A stretch of DNA of 64,000 bases, taken from positions 51,469 to 115,468 of the forward strand of contig NZ_WSRW01000005.1 in the NCBI RefSeq assembly GCF_009770985.1. Reading direction: 5' to 3'. Below the pieces are notes generated by a model. The model made no database searches and had not been told where the DNA came from. It was given only the letters and a program-made list of their open reading frames with translations. How positions within the stretch are numbered: the first letter of the stretch is position 1; every line of letters starts with the position of its first letter. This DNA comes from Mucilaginibacter lacusdianchii (lineage in GTDB: Bacteria > Bacteroidota > Bacteroidia > Sphingobacteriales > Sphingobacteriaceae). The position numbers and the translations under genes were made by a program. Shown in pieces: positions 24,762 to 32,638 of the stretch.

Positions 24762-26765
24762 ATGGAAGAAACCCGTGAGCAGCAGAAGCTGCATGGTTTC
24801 CTGCAATGCGGCATCTACGTGTCCATATTCCTGGAAGCTATTGTCTTTATTTATCCGAAAGCCCCTTTCTGGGGCTTTTTCATATCCGTGATCAGCCGGC
24901 TTTCCCGCCTGCCTGTTTATCATGACCTGATTTACAGCAAGCTCGCCACCTTTGCGCTGATCTGCCTGGTCAGCGTAGGTACGCTCTCCAAGAAAAAAGT
25001 GGACCTCGAGCCTGCGCAGGATATTGTTTACCCGCTGGCGCTGGGGCTTGCCTTGTTTTTTGGCAGCCTGGTATATTTCGGCCGGGCGTCGCCGTGGGTG
25101 TTTGCGCATACGAAACTCTATGATATGGTTTATGTGGTGTGTTCCTTCATGGGTGCGCTGCTGGTGAGCTTCGCTATGGATAACATTTCGAAGATCATCC
25201 GCTCGGGCCTGGGCAAGGATAAATGGAATACCGATGCGGAGAGTTTTCTGCAGCCGCAGCAAAAGTTGGAAACGCCGTATTCAGTCAACATCCCGATGCT
25301 TTTTTACTACGAAAAAAAGGTAAGGTCCGGCTGGATCAACATCTGCAATGTTTTTCGCGGCACGATGGTTATTGGTACGCCGGGTTCGGGGAAGAGCTTT
25401 TCTGTTGTGAACCCGTTTATCCGCCAGCTCATTGCCAAAGAGTTTGCCGTCTGCCTGTACGACTTTAAGTTCCCCGATCTGGGCGAGATCGCTTATTACC
25501 ACTATCTGCTGGCCAAGCAGCGCGGAAAGCTGAAAAGCTTTGCTTTCCATGTCATCAACCTGGATAATGTGGCCAGGAGCCGGCGGATCAATCCCTGGCG
25601 GGCAGACTATATCCGGACGCTGGCCGATGCCGCGGAAACCGCGGAGGCGCTGGTTGAAGCCTTAAAGAAAGGCGATCGCTCCGGCGGCAGCGACCAGTTC
25701 TTTACCCAATCCGCGATCAATTTTTTGGCTTCCTGCATTTATTTCCTCAGCAAGCATGAGGGGGGAAGATATTCGAGCTTTCCACATGTGCTGGCGCTGC
25801 TGAACCGGAGCTATGAGGAGATCTTTAATGCGCTGATGTCGGAGCCGGAGCTCAAATCGCTTTTGTCTCCGTTCATGACCGCCTACCATGCGCGGGCTTT
25901 CGATCAGCTGGAGGGCCAGGTCGGCACGCTCAAAATCTTTATCAGCCGCCTGGCAACAAAAGAAACCTTTTGGGTCTTTTCCGGGGATGATTTTAACTTG
26001 AAGATCTCCGCAAAGGAAAGCCCGGGCATACTGGTGCTGGCCAACGACCCGAATACGCAGAACATCAACTCGGCCTGCTATTCCATCATCATCAACCGCC
26101 TGGTCAAGCTGATCAACTCCAAGGGTAACCTGCCTTCTGCGCTGATCGTGGACGAGGTACCGACGCTTTTTGTGCATAAGATCGAGAACCTGATCGCCAC
26201 GGCTCGCTCGAACAAGGTAGCCGTGCTGATGGGGCTGCAGGAACTACCGCAGTTTAACCAGCAATACGGGAAGGATACGGCAGCCACGATTACCTCCGTG
26301 GTCGGGACGGTGCTTTCCGGCGCGGTACGGAATAAAGAAACCTTGGAATGGCTGGAACGGCTGCTGGGCAAATCCAAGCAGATCGGTGAAGGCCTGTCAA
26401 TTGACCGCAACAAAACTTCGACCTCGCTGAACGAGAAGCTGGAAGTGCTCATTCCGGCAGGCAAGATTGCCTCCTTGGGCAGCGGCGAGATGGTGGGGGT
26501 GATTGCTGCGGATGCCGATGAACGCTACACCGGCGAGTTCAAAACCTCTGCCGTCAACTGCCGGATCAATTTAGACATGGCTGCCATCAAACGGGAAGCG
26601 GCAGCTTACCGGCAGCTGCCGGAGTACTACGATTTCGGTGGCAGGCAGGATGAAAAGCTGCGCGAGAACTTTCACCGCATCAGCCAGGAAGTGCAGCTGC
26701 TGGTGGCCCGCTTCAAACCGGTGGAATCGCCTGTGCCCCCTAAAGGATCATTTAAGAACAATTAA
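24762..26765 (+). CDS. Type IV coupling protein (VirD4/TraG-type, MobC of CTnDOT)
   Basis: The 667-residue protein has three or four N-terminal membrane helices (to about residue 145), Walker A GTPGSGKSF near 205, and Walker B SALIVDEVPTLF near 459 followed by ATARSNKVAVLMGLQELPQ, typical for VirD4-like coupling proteins. It links the relaxosome to the secretion channel. A terminator-like hairpin lies in its codons 33-39 (listed separately). It starts 10 bases after the methylase-helicase stop, so it is probably in the same transcript. Confidence 0.92.
   Translation: MEETREQQKLHGFLQCGIYVSIFLEAIVFIYPKAPFWGFFISVISRLSRLPVYHDLIYSKLATFALICLVSVGTLSKKKVDLEPAQDIVYPLALGLALFFGSLVYFGRASPWVFAHTKLYDMVYVVCSFMGALLVSFAMDNISKIIRSGLGKDKWNTDAESFLQPQQKLETPYSVNIPMLFYYEKKVRSGWINICNVFRGTMVIGTPGSGKSFSVVNPFIRQLIAKEFAVCLYDFKFPDLGEIAYYHYLLAKQRGKLKSFAFHVINLDNVARSRRINPWRADYIRTLADAAETAEALVEALKKGDRSGGSDQFFTQSAINFLASCIYFLSKHEGGRYSSFPHVLALLNRSYEEIFNALMSEPELKSLLSPFMTAYHARAFDQLEGQVGTLKIFISRLATKETFWVFSGDDFNLKISAKESPGILVLANDPNTQNINSACYSIIINRLVKLINSKGNLPSALIVDEVPTLFVHKIENLIATARSNKVAVLMGLQELPQFNQQYGKDTAATITSVVGTVLSGAVRNKETLEWLERLLGKSKQIGEGLSIDRNKTSTSLNEKLEVLIPAGKIASLGSGEMVGVIAADADERYTGEFKTSAVNCRINLDMAAIKREAAAYRQLPEYYDFGGRQDEKLRENFHRISQEVQLLVARFKPVESPVPPKGSFKNN
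24856..24881 (+). terminator. Terminator-like hairpin inside the start of the coupling-protein gene
   Basis: AAAGCCCC (24858-24865) and GGGGCTTT (24871-24878) form a perfect 8-bp stem around a TTTCT loop, followed by TTC. It lies about 95 bases into the coupling-protein coding sequence, repeating the arrangement seen in traF. Confidence 0.5.
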
Positions 26766-26776
26766 TTCCATGTATC

Positions 26777-27187
26777 ATGAACGCAGATGAACTGACCGGG
26801 CTGACGGTAATGGTGCACCCGCTGCTTTGGGATGACCCGGCCGGCAGAGCCGGACAGATCGGTACCATCATAGACGCTGACAGCGATGGCGATGACTACC
26901 TGGTCCGTTTCGACGATAAGTTGCGGGCGCATTACAGCGCCGGCGCGCTACAGGTGCTCCAGCCTCCCGAGAGGCTTTACGAGCTGATGGAAAACCGGGC
27001 CTCCTCCATATCGCCGGCCATGCGAAAAGACCTGCACAGCGTGGCTTTGCTGCAGACTTATGGTTCTGTTAAGCAGCGGCGGACCGCATTGGAGCTGGTG
27101 CAGCAAAACGAACAGCTGCAAGGCTATGCGGTGCTTGGCCTGGATGAAGCCCTCGCGCAGGACCGCCGTCATCATATCGGCCGCTAA
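26777..27187 (+). CDS. Small protein, first of a paralogous pair
   Basis: This 136-residue protein begins with a compact beta-rich segment (LTGLTVMVHPLLWDDPAGRA... GQIGTI) that resembles a KOW/SH3-like barrel, followed by a helical half. The next gene is also 136 residues and aligns throughout (LTGLTVMVHPLLWDDP with LNGSLVIVRPDFHDDP, then GQIGTI with GKVGVV), so the pair arose by tandem duplication. Function is unknown. The genes lie between the coupling protein and the M23 peptidase, in the same direction. Confidence 0.65.
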   Translation: MNADELTGLTVMVHPLLWDDPAGRAGQIGTIIDADSDGDDYLVRFDDKLRAHYSAGALQVLQPPERLYELMENRASSISPAMRKDLHSVALLQTYGSVKQRRTALELVQQNEQLQGYAVLGLDEALAQDRRHHIGR

Positions 27188-27206
27188 CCTTCAATTTGAA
27201 TGAACT

Positions 27207-27617
27207 ATGAAAAATTTTGAAAACCTGAACGGGTCGCTGGTAATAGTGCGTCCCGATTTTCATGACGACCCGGTCCGCCAGCAGGGTAAGGTCGGTGTCG
27301 TCAACTATGCCCGCGAGGGCGATGAGATCTATGTAGGCCTGCTCAACGGTGCGCAGGGCATCTACAGTAGCCAAGACCTGATGCTGCTGAAGCATAAGGT
27401 CGAAATCCTGCAGGAATTGAATGATAAGGGCTCCTCCATGAAGCTGGATGATTTTAAGGCACTTTACAAGATCATGCTTCTCCAGGAAAAAGGCACATCC
27501 ACGGCTATGGTGGGCGCGCTGCAGCTGGCCGCTGAAAATCCCGGTATCTGGGATAAAGCGCTGATGACTGCCGCGCCGGTCAGGGAATTGGAAATCAGCA
27601 AATCCTACAGCCGGTGA
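27207..27617 (+). CDS. Small protein, second of a paralogous pair
   Basis: The 136-residue paralogue of the preceding protein has the same beta-rich start (residues 8-50) and helical end (KLDDFKALYKIMLLQEKG... ALQLAAENP). The two copies have diverged greatly but keep equal length, which suggests that both are retained for function, perhaps as a heterodimer. The following M23 gene starts with GTG inside its stop codon (GTGA). Confidence 0.65.
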   Translation: MKNFENLNGSLVIVRPDFHDDPVRQQGKVGVVNYAREGDEIYVGLLNGAQGIYSSQDLMLLKHKVEILQELNDKGSSMKLDDFKALYKIMLLQEKGTSTAMVGALQLAAENPGIWDKALMTAAPVRELEISKSYSR

Positions 27618-28027
27618 AGGGCTGCCTCTTAGCCCTGCTCGTCTGCCTGCCGCTGCGGCATCTGCAGGTCAATTCGGCTTTTGGATACCGATTACATCCG
27701 CTTACCGGAAGTGCCCGGTTTCACGAAGGCGTTGACCTGCATGCCCGTCATGACACAGTGTTTGCCGTACTCGAGGGCGATGTGCACCGCATCGCCGCTG
27801 ACCCTGCTTTAGGCTGGTATATCGTTCTGCGGCACGGCGCCGTGGAAACCGTTTACGGCCACCTCAGCCAGGTTTGGGTCACCGCTTCAGATACGGTCAC
27901 GGCGGGCGAACCCATCGGTATGACGGGAGCGACTGGCCGGGTAACCGGCGAGCACCTGCATTTCGCGGTGCGCTACCGTCAAAGCTTTATTAATCCTATC
28001 AAATTCCTTCAGGCGCTGCTCCGGTGA
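27614..28027 (+). CDS. M23-family metallopeptidase (conjugative cell-wall hydrolase)
   Basis: GTG start at 27614 overlapping the previous stop; 137 residues. The N-terminus (CLLALLVCLPL) is a short signal sequence. The M23/LytM signature is complete: HEGVDLHA (HxxxD zinc ligands), VETVYGHLS and GEHLHFAVR (HxH). M23 peptidases cut peptidoglycan cross-bridges; in conjugative elements they open the wall for the transfer channel. The domain is short but contains all visible ligands. Confidence 0.88.
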   Translation: MKGCLLALLVCLPLRHLQVNSAFGYRLHPLTGSARFHEGVDLHARHDTVFAVLEGDVHRIAADPALGWYIVLRHGAVETVYGHLSQVWVTASDTVTAGEPIGMTGATGRVTGEHLHFAVRYRQSFINPIKFLQALLR

Positions 28028-28064
28028 TCGGAAGCAGTGCATAGTAAATCAATAATTTAACAAT

Positions 28065-29234
28065 ATGGCCAAAAACTTTAAGGCACTTCCGGTCCAGCTT
28101 TCAGAGAAGCTGGTCCAGGAAATCAAGGACGGAACTTCGCTTTTCCAGCAGCCCGTCCAAGAAAACGGTCGTCCGGCTTTTGTTACGCCGGTTAACCCGG
28201 TAACCGGTAAAGGTTACAGCGCCATGAATGCGCTGATCCTGGGCATGCAGCGGCATGAAGATCCACGCTGGCTCTCCTTCGATGCCGCTCGCTTTGCCGG
28301 CACACCGGTCAAGAAGGATGCTGCGGCGACGATGATCGAATTCTCCAAAAGAACCGAGATCCAAAAAATGCGTACGCCGGATGATAAGCCGATCAAAAAT
28401 GAGGAAGGCGTCACGCAGACGCGTACGGTCACCTTCGATAAGCCGCAACCCACCAAAAGTTTTCTCTTCAACGGCAGTCAGCTGAATGGCATTGAGCCGC
28501 TGGAGGAATACCTCAGTAAAATGGGCGCGGCAGAAACCCTGAATCCGGTTGAGAAAGCGGCCAACTTACTCGAATCCAGCGGCGCCACGATTATTGAGGG
28601 CGGCCAGGAAGCTTACTATGATCAAAAGCGTGATGTTATCTTCCTGCCGGAGAAAAGCGCTTTTGAGAATGAAACCAAATATTACCAGACGGCCATCCAC
28701 CAACTGGCGCACTGGTCCGGGCATGAGAGCCGTCTGAACCGGCCGATGGAGGGCAAATTTGGTTCGCTGGAGTATGCGCGCGAGGAACTTCGCGCGGCCA
28801 TCGCCGCCATTCTCATTGGCGGACAACTGAAACTGGGCCATGATTTCGGTCAGCAGAAGTCTTACATGGGCGCTTTCGCCAAAATATTGAAGGACGAGCC
28901 CTTTGAGGTCGCCAAAGCCGCCCGGGATGCGCAGCGTATTACCGGCCTGCTGCTGGGTACGGGCCGCGAGCGAATCCAGAAGCAAGCAGCTGCCAAGCCC
29001 CCCGGATTTGCCAAAGGGGATGAGATCGCTTATCTCGATACGGCCTACAAGGTGCTGGAAGTATACAAGAACAAGAGCATCAAGGTTGAGGATACCCAAG
29101 GCACCAAGCGAACCGTCAAGCCCAGCGACGGTCTGTTTCAGTCCCTGCTGGAAGCCAAGACAAACCCCCGCGGAGAAGACCGCGCAGTAGGAGCAGAGCC
29201 TGAATTGCAACAAACCTATAAAATGACGCGCTAA
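28065..29234 (+). CDS. ArdC-like antirestriction protein with altered zincin motif
   Basis: The 389-residue protein starts with the ssDNA-binding ArdC N-domain (VNPVTGKGYSAMNALIL near 43-59, then PRWLSF). The C-terminal zincin-like domain has AIHQLAHWSGHESRLNRP at about residues 210-227. The metallopeptidase motif HExxH reads HQLAH here (His212-Gln213-His216), so the catalytic glutamate is replaced; the codons are CAC CAA CTG GCG CAC. ArdC protects transferred single strands from restriction in recipients. Whether the glutamine is a family trait or a loss of peptidase activity cannot be told from one sequence. A KOW-like C-terminal extension follows (KGDEIAYLDTAYKVLEVY). Confidence 0.82.
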   Translation: MAKNFKALPVQLSEKLVQEIKDGTSLFQQPVQENGRPAFVTPVNPVTGKGYSAMNALILGMQRHEDPRWLSFDAARFAGTPVKKDAAATMIEFSKRTEIQKMRTPDDKPIKNEEGVTQTRTVTFDKPQPTKSFLFNGSQLNGIEPLEEYLSKMGAAETLNPVEKAANLLESSGATIIEGGQEAYYDQKRDVIFLPEKSAFENETKYYQTAIHQLAHWSGHESRLNRPMEGKFGSLEYAREELRAAIAAILIGGQLKLGHDFGQQKSYMGAFAKILKDEPFEVAKAARDAQRITGLLLGTGRERIQKQAAAKPPGFAKGDEIAYLDTAYKVLEVYKNKSIKVEDTQGTKRTVKPSDGLFQSLLEAKTNPRGEDRAVGAEPELQQTYKMTR

Positions 29235-29235
29235 A

Positions 29236-30012
29236 ATGAACCTGATCAGCTTTAACGAACAAAAACTTCCCTTGCGGGACCTGGAAACCATAGGGCTCGC
29301 CGCCGGCGGCCAGCTGCTGCTGAACGTCGATGACCTGAAGGCCCTGCTGTCGGGCCGCAGAACCGGTCTGCTGGAATTGCACGACCTGGAAGCCGAAAAC
29401 ATCAGAATCAAATCGCTGCAGGCAAAGATTTCCTTGGTGAACGGCCCGGACGGCAAAGTGGATTTGCTCATTCATCCCGTTTACCGCAAAGCAGCAACAC
29501 CAGATTTTCTAAGTGATGCTGAATCGGCGCAGCTCCAGAAAGGGGAAGTTGCCAGTCTGCTGAAGATCACCAGCGACACCAAAGGCAACAAGACTGAGCG
29601 CCTCGTCGAATTTGACGCCGATACCCGCGAGTTCATTGTTTCGGATACGGAAAAGATCCTGGTGCCGGATATGGTCAACAACGAATTCCTGACTCCGGCG
29701 CAAAAAGAGCGTTACCGGAAAGGGCAGGAGGTAGAACTGGCAGACCGTACCCGCTTTACCTATTCCGGGGTGGATGCCATCGGCGTTCGTTCCAACAAAA
29801 TTGCCCTCATCGCCTCCATTCTGATCGACGGGGGGCTTTCGTATATGGTCTATAAAGGGCTGAATGCGCTGTTCAACCAGCCGAGGGACGAAAAAGAAGC
29901 CGTGCACCTCAGCCCCGGCTACCGCCATGCGGAGCAGGAGGCCGCAGAACAGTTCCGCGGCATGCCCGAACGGCCGCACCGTTCCCATAACCGGAACGGC
30001 AGCGCGCGCTGA
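29236..30012 (+). CDS. DUF4099-like accessory protein of conjugative elements
   Basis: The 258-residue protein starts NLISFNEQKLPLRDLETIGL and has ALLSGRRTGLLELHDLEAEN, followed by DGKVDLLIHPVYRKAA, as in the DUF4099/DUF3945 proteins common in Bacteroidota ICEs. A hydrophobic stretch near residues 193-213 could be a membrane segment. The C-terminus is charged with many His/Arg. Its stop overlaps the next ATG (TGATG). Function unknown. Confidence 0.65.
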   Translation: MNLISFNEQKLPLRDLETIGLAAGGQLLLNVDDLKALLSGRRTGLLELHDLEAENIRIKSLQAKISLVNGPDGKVDLLIHPVYRKAATPDFLSDAESAQLQKGEVASLLKITSDTKGNKTERLVEFDADTREFIVSDTEKILVPDMVNNEFLTPAQKERYRKGQEVELADRTRFTYSGVDAIGVRSNKIALIASILIDGGLSYMVYKGLNALFNQPRDEKEAVHLSPGYRHAEQEAAEQFRGMPERPHRSHNRNGSAR

Positions 30013-30629
30013 TGAATGCCCTTCTAAAAAGGCTTGGCCTCTCTCATCAGGTGCAGGCCTTTTTCCATGCGGATGAGTTGTCCTTTGATTATGGCGGCAC
30101 ACGGGAGATATACGATGAAGGATTTCATTATGTACCCACCACCGCTCACGTATGGCAGGCCGGTGACCGCTATGCCCGGGAGGTGATCATTACTTCGTCT
30201 GCCATGGAAGCCGTGGCCTGGTTTGCCCTTAAAAAAAACGCTTATCAGGCCGGAAGCGGACTGGCCCTGGTGTCTTTGGGAAACCTGCCATCCCCCGAAC
30301 AGCTGGACTGGGTACGCCGCACCTTTCCGCGGCGCAGAATCACCCTGGTATTTGGCAATCATCTGCTGGGTGCACTGACTGACATCCGGGTGGCGGGCTG
30401 GCTTCAGGGGAAAAACCTGCGCCTGCGCTGGCAGAAAGAGAAGGTTGAGATTAGCCTGGGCCCGCGGCAGACCTGGCTGGAAGAAGCGCATTGCAGTTTG
30501 CACCAGGTAGAGAAGGCCTTTGGGCTGCGCAGCGGTATCCGTACCTGTAAGCCTAGGGTTCACGCCACTTATTTAGCACAATTACAGCATGACGCTTCGG
30601 CTAGCCGTGCTTCTCCGGCCGCTCCTTAG
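30012..30629 (+). CDS. Possible Toprim-like protein at the end of the transfer operon
   Basis: The 205-residue protein overlaps the previous stop by one base. EVIITSSAMEAVAWFALKK near residue 58, ALVSLGNLPS near 88, and RITLVFGNHLLGALTDIRVAGWL resemble the strand-helix pattern of Toprim domains, but the expected acidic residues are missing (VFGNHL where Toprim has a DxD). It may be a degenerate Toprim fold or an unrelated protein. A hairpin with a U-run lies within its first codons (30024-30064). Confidence 0.55.
   Translation: MNALLKRLGLSHQVQAFFHADELSFDYGGTREIYDEGFHYVPTTAHVWQAGDRYAREVIITSSAMEAVAWFALKKNAYQAGSGLALVSLGNLPSPEQLDWVRRTFPRRRITLVFGNHLLGALTDIRVAGWLQGKNLRLRWQKEKVEISLGPRQTWLEEAHCSLHQVEKAFGLRSGIRTCKPRVHATYLAQLQHDASASRASPAAP
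30024..30064 (+). terminator. Terminator-like hairpin inside the start of the last transfer-operon gene
   Basis: AAAAAGGC (30024-30031) can pair with GCCTTTTT (30055-30062); the enclosed GGCCT/AGGCC repeat (30034-30038, 30053-30057) allows an alternative fold. It starts only 12 bases after the ATG at 30012. It is the third example in this element of a U-tailed hairpin just inside a gene. Confidence 0.4.
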
Positions 30630-30674
30630 CGCTGCCGCCGGTAAAGCGTTTCTGCTGATCGCCGGTGTATATTC

Positions 30675-30699
30675 CCGGGGAGCAAAAGACTGACCCCGG
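30675..30699 (+). terminator. Hairpin after the last transfer gene
   Basis: CCGGGG (30675-30680) and CCCCGG (30694-30699) could form a 6-bp stem with a 13-base loop, 46 bases after the last stop. There is no U-run, so it is a weak terminator candidate or a 3' stabilising structure. Confidence 0.3.
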
Positions 30700-30768
30700 T
30701 AACACGTATCTGTTGCACGCCTGATCAAAGCAATGATGACAATAATTTGTTCAGCATGCTTGCGCAGA

Positions 30769-30783
30769 ACTAACTTTTTTAGT
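30769..30783. promoter_or_regulatory. RCTAA-N5-TTAGT palindrome, copy upstream of a small membrane protein
   Basis: ACTAA-CTTTT-TTAGT ends 16 bases before the ATG at 30800 and is followed at once by TATATTAG, a near-match to the Bacteroidota -7 box (TAnnTTTG). The same palindrome class occurs upstream of the SRAP gene (36409-36423) and the imuA operon (43326-43340). It is a candidate operator of a damage-responsive repressor. Confidence 0.55.
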
Positions 30784-30799
30784 ATATTAGAGCAACCTT

Positions 30800-31045
30800 A
30801 TGACCCGCAATATGAAAAATTTTGTTCATCTCATTTTTACCTTTTTCATTTCGACGATTGCTTTCTGGGGCGCGCTTGCCACTAGAAAGGATCCCTGGCC
30901 CTGCTATGCGATTGCCTTTGGCGTTTGGGCCATATTTCTGTGGCGCTATCAGGCGCGCAGCAAACGGGCGGCGATGAAACGGCAATTTGAAGAATACCAG
31001 TTCCGCGAGTACATGCGCTGGAGAGCTTACCGCGAGCGTAGTTAA
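30800..31045 (+). CDS. Small membrane protein (81 residues) behind a candidate damage-response operator
   Basis: It has two hydrophobic stretches (about residues 8-26 and 34-48) and then a strongly basic, aromatic tail (KRAAMKRQFEEYQFREYMRW). No family is recognised. An in-frame ATG at 30812 is an alternative start. It stands alone between the transfer operon and the excisionase-like gene. The palindrome just upstream links it to the SRAP and mutasome genes; small inner-membrane proteins under such control in other bacteria can inhibit cell division. This role is only a hypothesis. Confidence 0.6.
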   Translation: MTRNMKNFVHLIFTFFISTIAFWGALATRKDPWPCYAIAFGVWAIFLWRYQARSKRAAMKRQFEEYQFREYMRWRAYRERS

Positions 31046-31071
31046 ATATATAGTTGTATATTGCCAAATCT

Positions 31072-31143
31072 GCGGCGACTTTCGCCGCTTTGTGATAAGG
31101 TTTAGGTTAAAGGTCCGGGGGAGCGATTCCACCGGACCTTTTC
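31072..31143 (+). terminator. Two hairpins after the small membrane protein gene, the second a terminator
   Basis: A perfect 7-bp hairpin GCGGCGA-CTT-TCGCCGC (31072-31088) is followed by AAAGGTCCGG / CCGGACCTTT (31109-31118, 31132-31141), whose right arm runs into TTTTC. The second is a good intrinsic terminator for the gene ending at 31045. The remaining bases up to 31309 contain nothing else that I recognise. Confidence 0.6.
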
Positions 31144-31309
31144 ATTTATGCATCCTGCGCAGCGCTGAACTCGGACCTCCCAGGTAGCAGGCGCGGCTTC
31201 CGACCAGACGGGGGGCATCAGGATACATTCCGGCGCAGGGTGCCTGCCAGGAAAATGCGCACCCACTCCATACCCGCCGGCCGGGCCATCTCATTAATTA
31301 AATAACATT

Positions 31310-31579
31310 ATGAAGACCAATGAATTGATCACCCAGGAAGACCTGCAGGCGTTTAAAACCGACTTGTTGCTGGAAATTAAGAAGCTGCTGGACCGCAATG
31401 CCCCTTTACAGCAGGCCAGATGGCTGAAAAGCAGCGAAGTTAGAAAGCTATTGCAGATTTCTCCCGGTACGTTACAGAACCTCCGGGTCAATGGCTCCTT
31501 AAGCTATACCCGGATCGGGAGCCTGATGTATTATAAGCTGGAGGATATCGAAAAGCTGCTGAAAGGAGGCACCTCATGA
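31310..31579 (+). CDS. Excisionase-like helix-turn-helix protein
   Basis: The 89-residue protein has an N-terminal helical part and then a MerR/excisionase-type HTH: ARWLKSSEVRKLLQISPGT followed by LQNLRVNGSLSYTRIGSLMYY. Proteins of this family are frequent in Bacteroidota mobile elements, as recombination directionality factors or local regulators. The ATG of the next gene overlaps its stop. No integrase is next to it, so an excisionase role remains uncertain. Confidence 0.75.
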   Translation: MKTNELITQEDLQAFKTDLLLEIKKLLDRNAPLQQARWLKSSEVRKLLQISPGTLQNLRVNGSLSYTRIGSLMYYKLEDIEKLLKGGTS

Positions 31580-31914
31580 CCGCTCCGAACCTGGCGCCGC
31601 AGTTCGCCGCGTTCAGCATTCTGCTTACCAAGATGGCGGCCGATAGCCGGCTGAAACCGTCACACATCAGTCTGTTCGCGGCGCTGTTCATCCAGTGGCA
31701 GCGCAACGGTTTTAACAGTCCCTTCCGGGCATCGAGAAGAACGCTGATGGCGCTAAGCCGGATTGCCTCTCTGGCAACCTATCATAAATGCATCAGCGAA
31801 CTTCATACCTATGGGTATATCCAGTACCACCCTTCTTTTCATCCGACGCTCGCCAGCCAGGTTCACTTGTTCCATACGCTGAAAGCCTCCCCTCCGCACA
31901 GTTGCCTCCCCTGA
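31576..31914 (+). CDS. Small replication/regulator-like protein following the HTH gene
   Basis: The 112-residue protein overlaps the HTH gene by four bases. HISLFAALFIQWQRNGFNSPF followed by SRRTLMALSRIASLATYHKC and ELHTYGYIQYHPSFHP is the pattern of a winged-helix-like family that commonly follows excisionase-like HTH genes in Bacteroidota ICEs. It is probably DNA-binding. The partner arrangement and spacing are conserved-looking, but no experimental role is known to me. Confidence 0.6.
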   Translation: MTAPNLAPQFAAFSILLTKMAADSRLKPSHISLFAALFIQWQRNGFNSPFRASRRTLMALSRIASLATYHKCISELHTYGYIQYHPSFHPTLASQVHLFHTLKASPPHSCLP

Positions 31915-31981
31915 AGGGAGCAGTTTGCCGGCAAAGTTTCCGCGGATGCAAGCGGGACCGGTTAGGTGGCTTACGATCGGC

Positions 31982-32638
31982 TCATTTTGCTTTGCCGGCT
32001 TTGGGATTCTGCCCGGCCCGGATGGCTCTTTTGATATACCAGATGACCGCGCCGCAATATGGCCGGTACTTTCCTTCTTTATCTTTGGCTGACCAGCCAT
32101 CCAGCAGCTGTTTCAGTTCAGCTTCTTTCCACTTTTTCCTCTCCAGGTAGGCTCTCGCACCATCGATCGCGTTTTTACGGTTCAGCCGCAGCATGGCGTC
32201 ATTCAGCACCAAAACCGTATCGAAATCTTCATTCCAAGCTTTCTCGGCGGATTTAATCATGCCGTCTTTTGTGCTATAGGATATGCTTTCTTCCACACGC
32301 GGGTCGAACGGAGAGAAACGGATCGCTTTGTCATGCTTTGCCTTATCACAATGCTCGGAACCGTTGATGTAACCCGGACAGCAAATGACCATGTTGTCAT
32401 AATCCATGCTGTGCTGGGGATAATCGGTCCGGCATTTGATATGTTCGATCCGGGCCAGTTCTACATTGCCCGGATCTTTTTTTGCGACAGGTACACGGCG
32501 CATGCAATATGCGCAGATGTGTCCCTGTTCGGCTAGCAGGGCGTCTTTAAGTTCGGGAATAGCTTCATAAACCGCGCCGGCAGTCTCGCGTTTCTTCGTC
32601 CATTCCTTCGGCTCGTTTCCTTTATTGATCCTGATCAT
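31982..32638 (-). CDS. ptuB: Septu-type HNH nuclease PtuB (TIGR02646-like)
   Basis: The 218-residue protein begins MIRINKGNEPKEW and has an HNH core: GHICAYCMRRV (zinc Cys pair), ELARIEHIKCRTDYP (catalytic His region) and MVICCPGYINGSEHCDKAKHD. This is the TIGR02646/PtuB pattern. In Septu defence, PtuB is the nuclease effector that works with the ATPase PtuA. Its start overlaps the end of the upstream ATPase gene by 17 bases on the minus strand, the normal ptuA-ptuB order. No reverse transcriptase or retron RNA is seen nearby, so this is a stand-alone Septu rather than a retron-associated one. Confidence 0.8.
   Translation of the reverse strand: MIRINKGNEPKEWTKKRETAGAVYEAIPELKDALLAEQGHICAYCMRRVPVAKKDPGNVELARIEHIKCRTDYPQHSMDYDNMVICCPGYINGSEHCDKAKHDKAIRFSPFDPRVEESISYSTKDGMIKSAEKAWNEDFDTVLVLNDAMLRLNRKNAIDGARAYLERKKWKEAELKQLLDGWSAKDKEGKYRPYCGAVIWYIKRAIRAGQNPKAGKAK

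Noticed and set aside
28566..29471. Antisense frame of 301 codons over the ArdC and DUF4099 genes
   Set aside because: Both plus-strand genes are recognised families; the antisense product is serine/arginine-rich without features.
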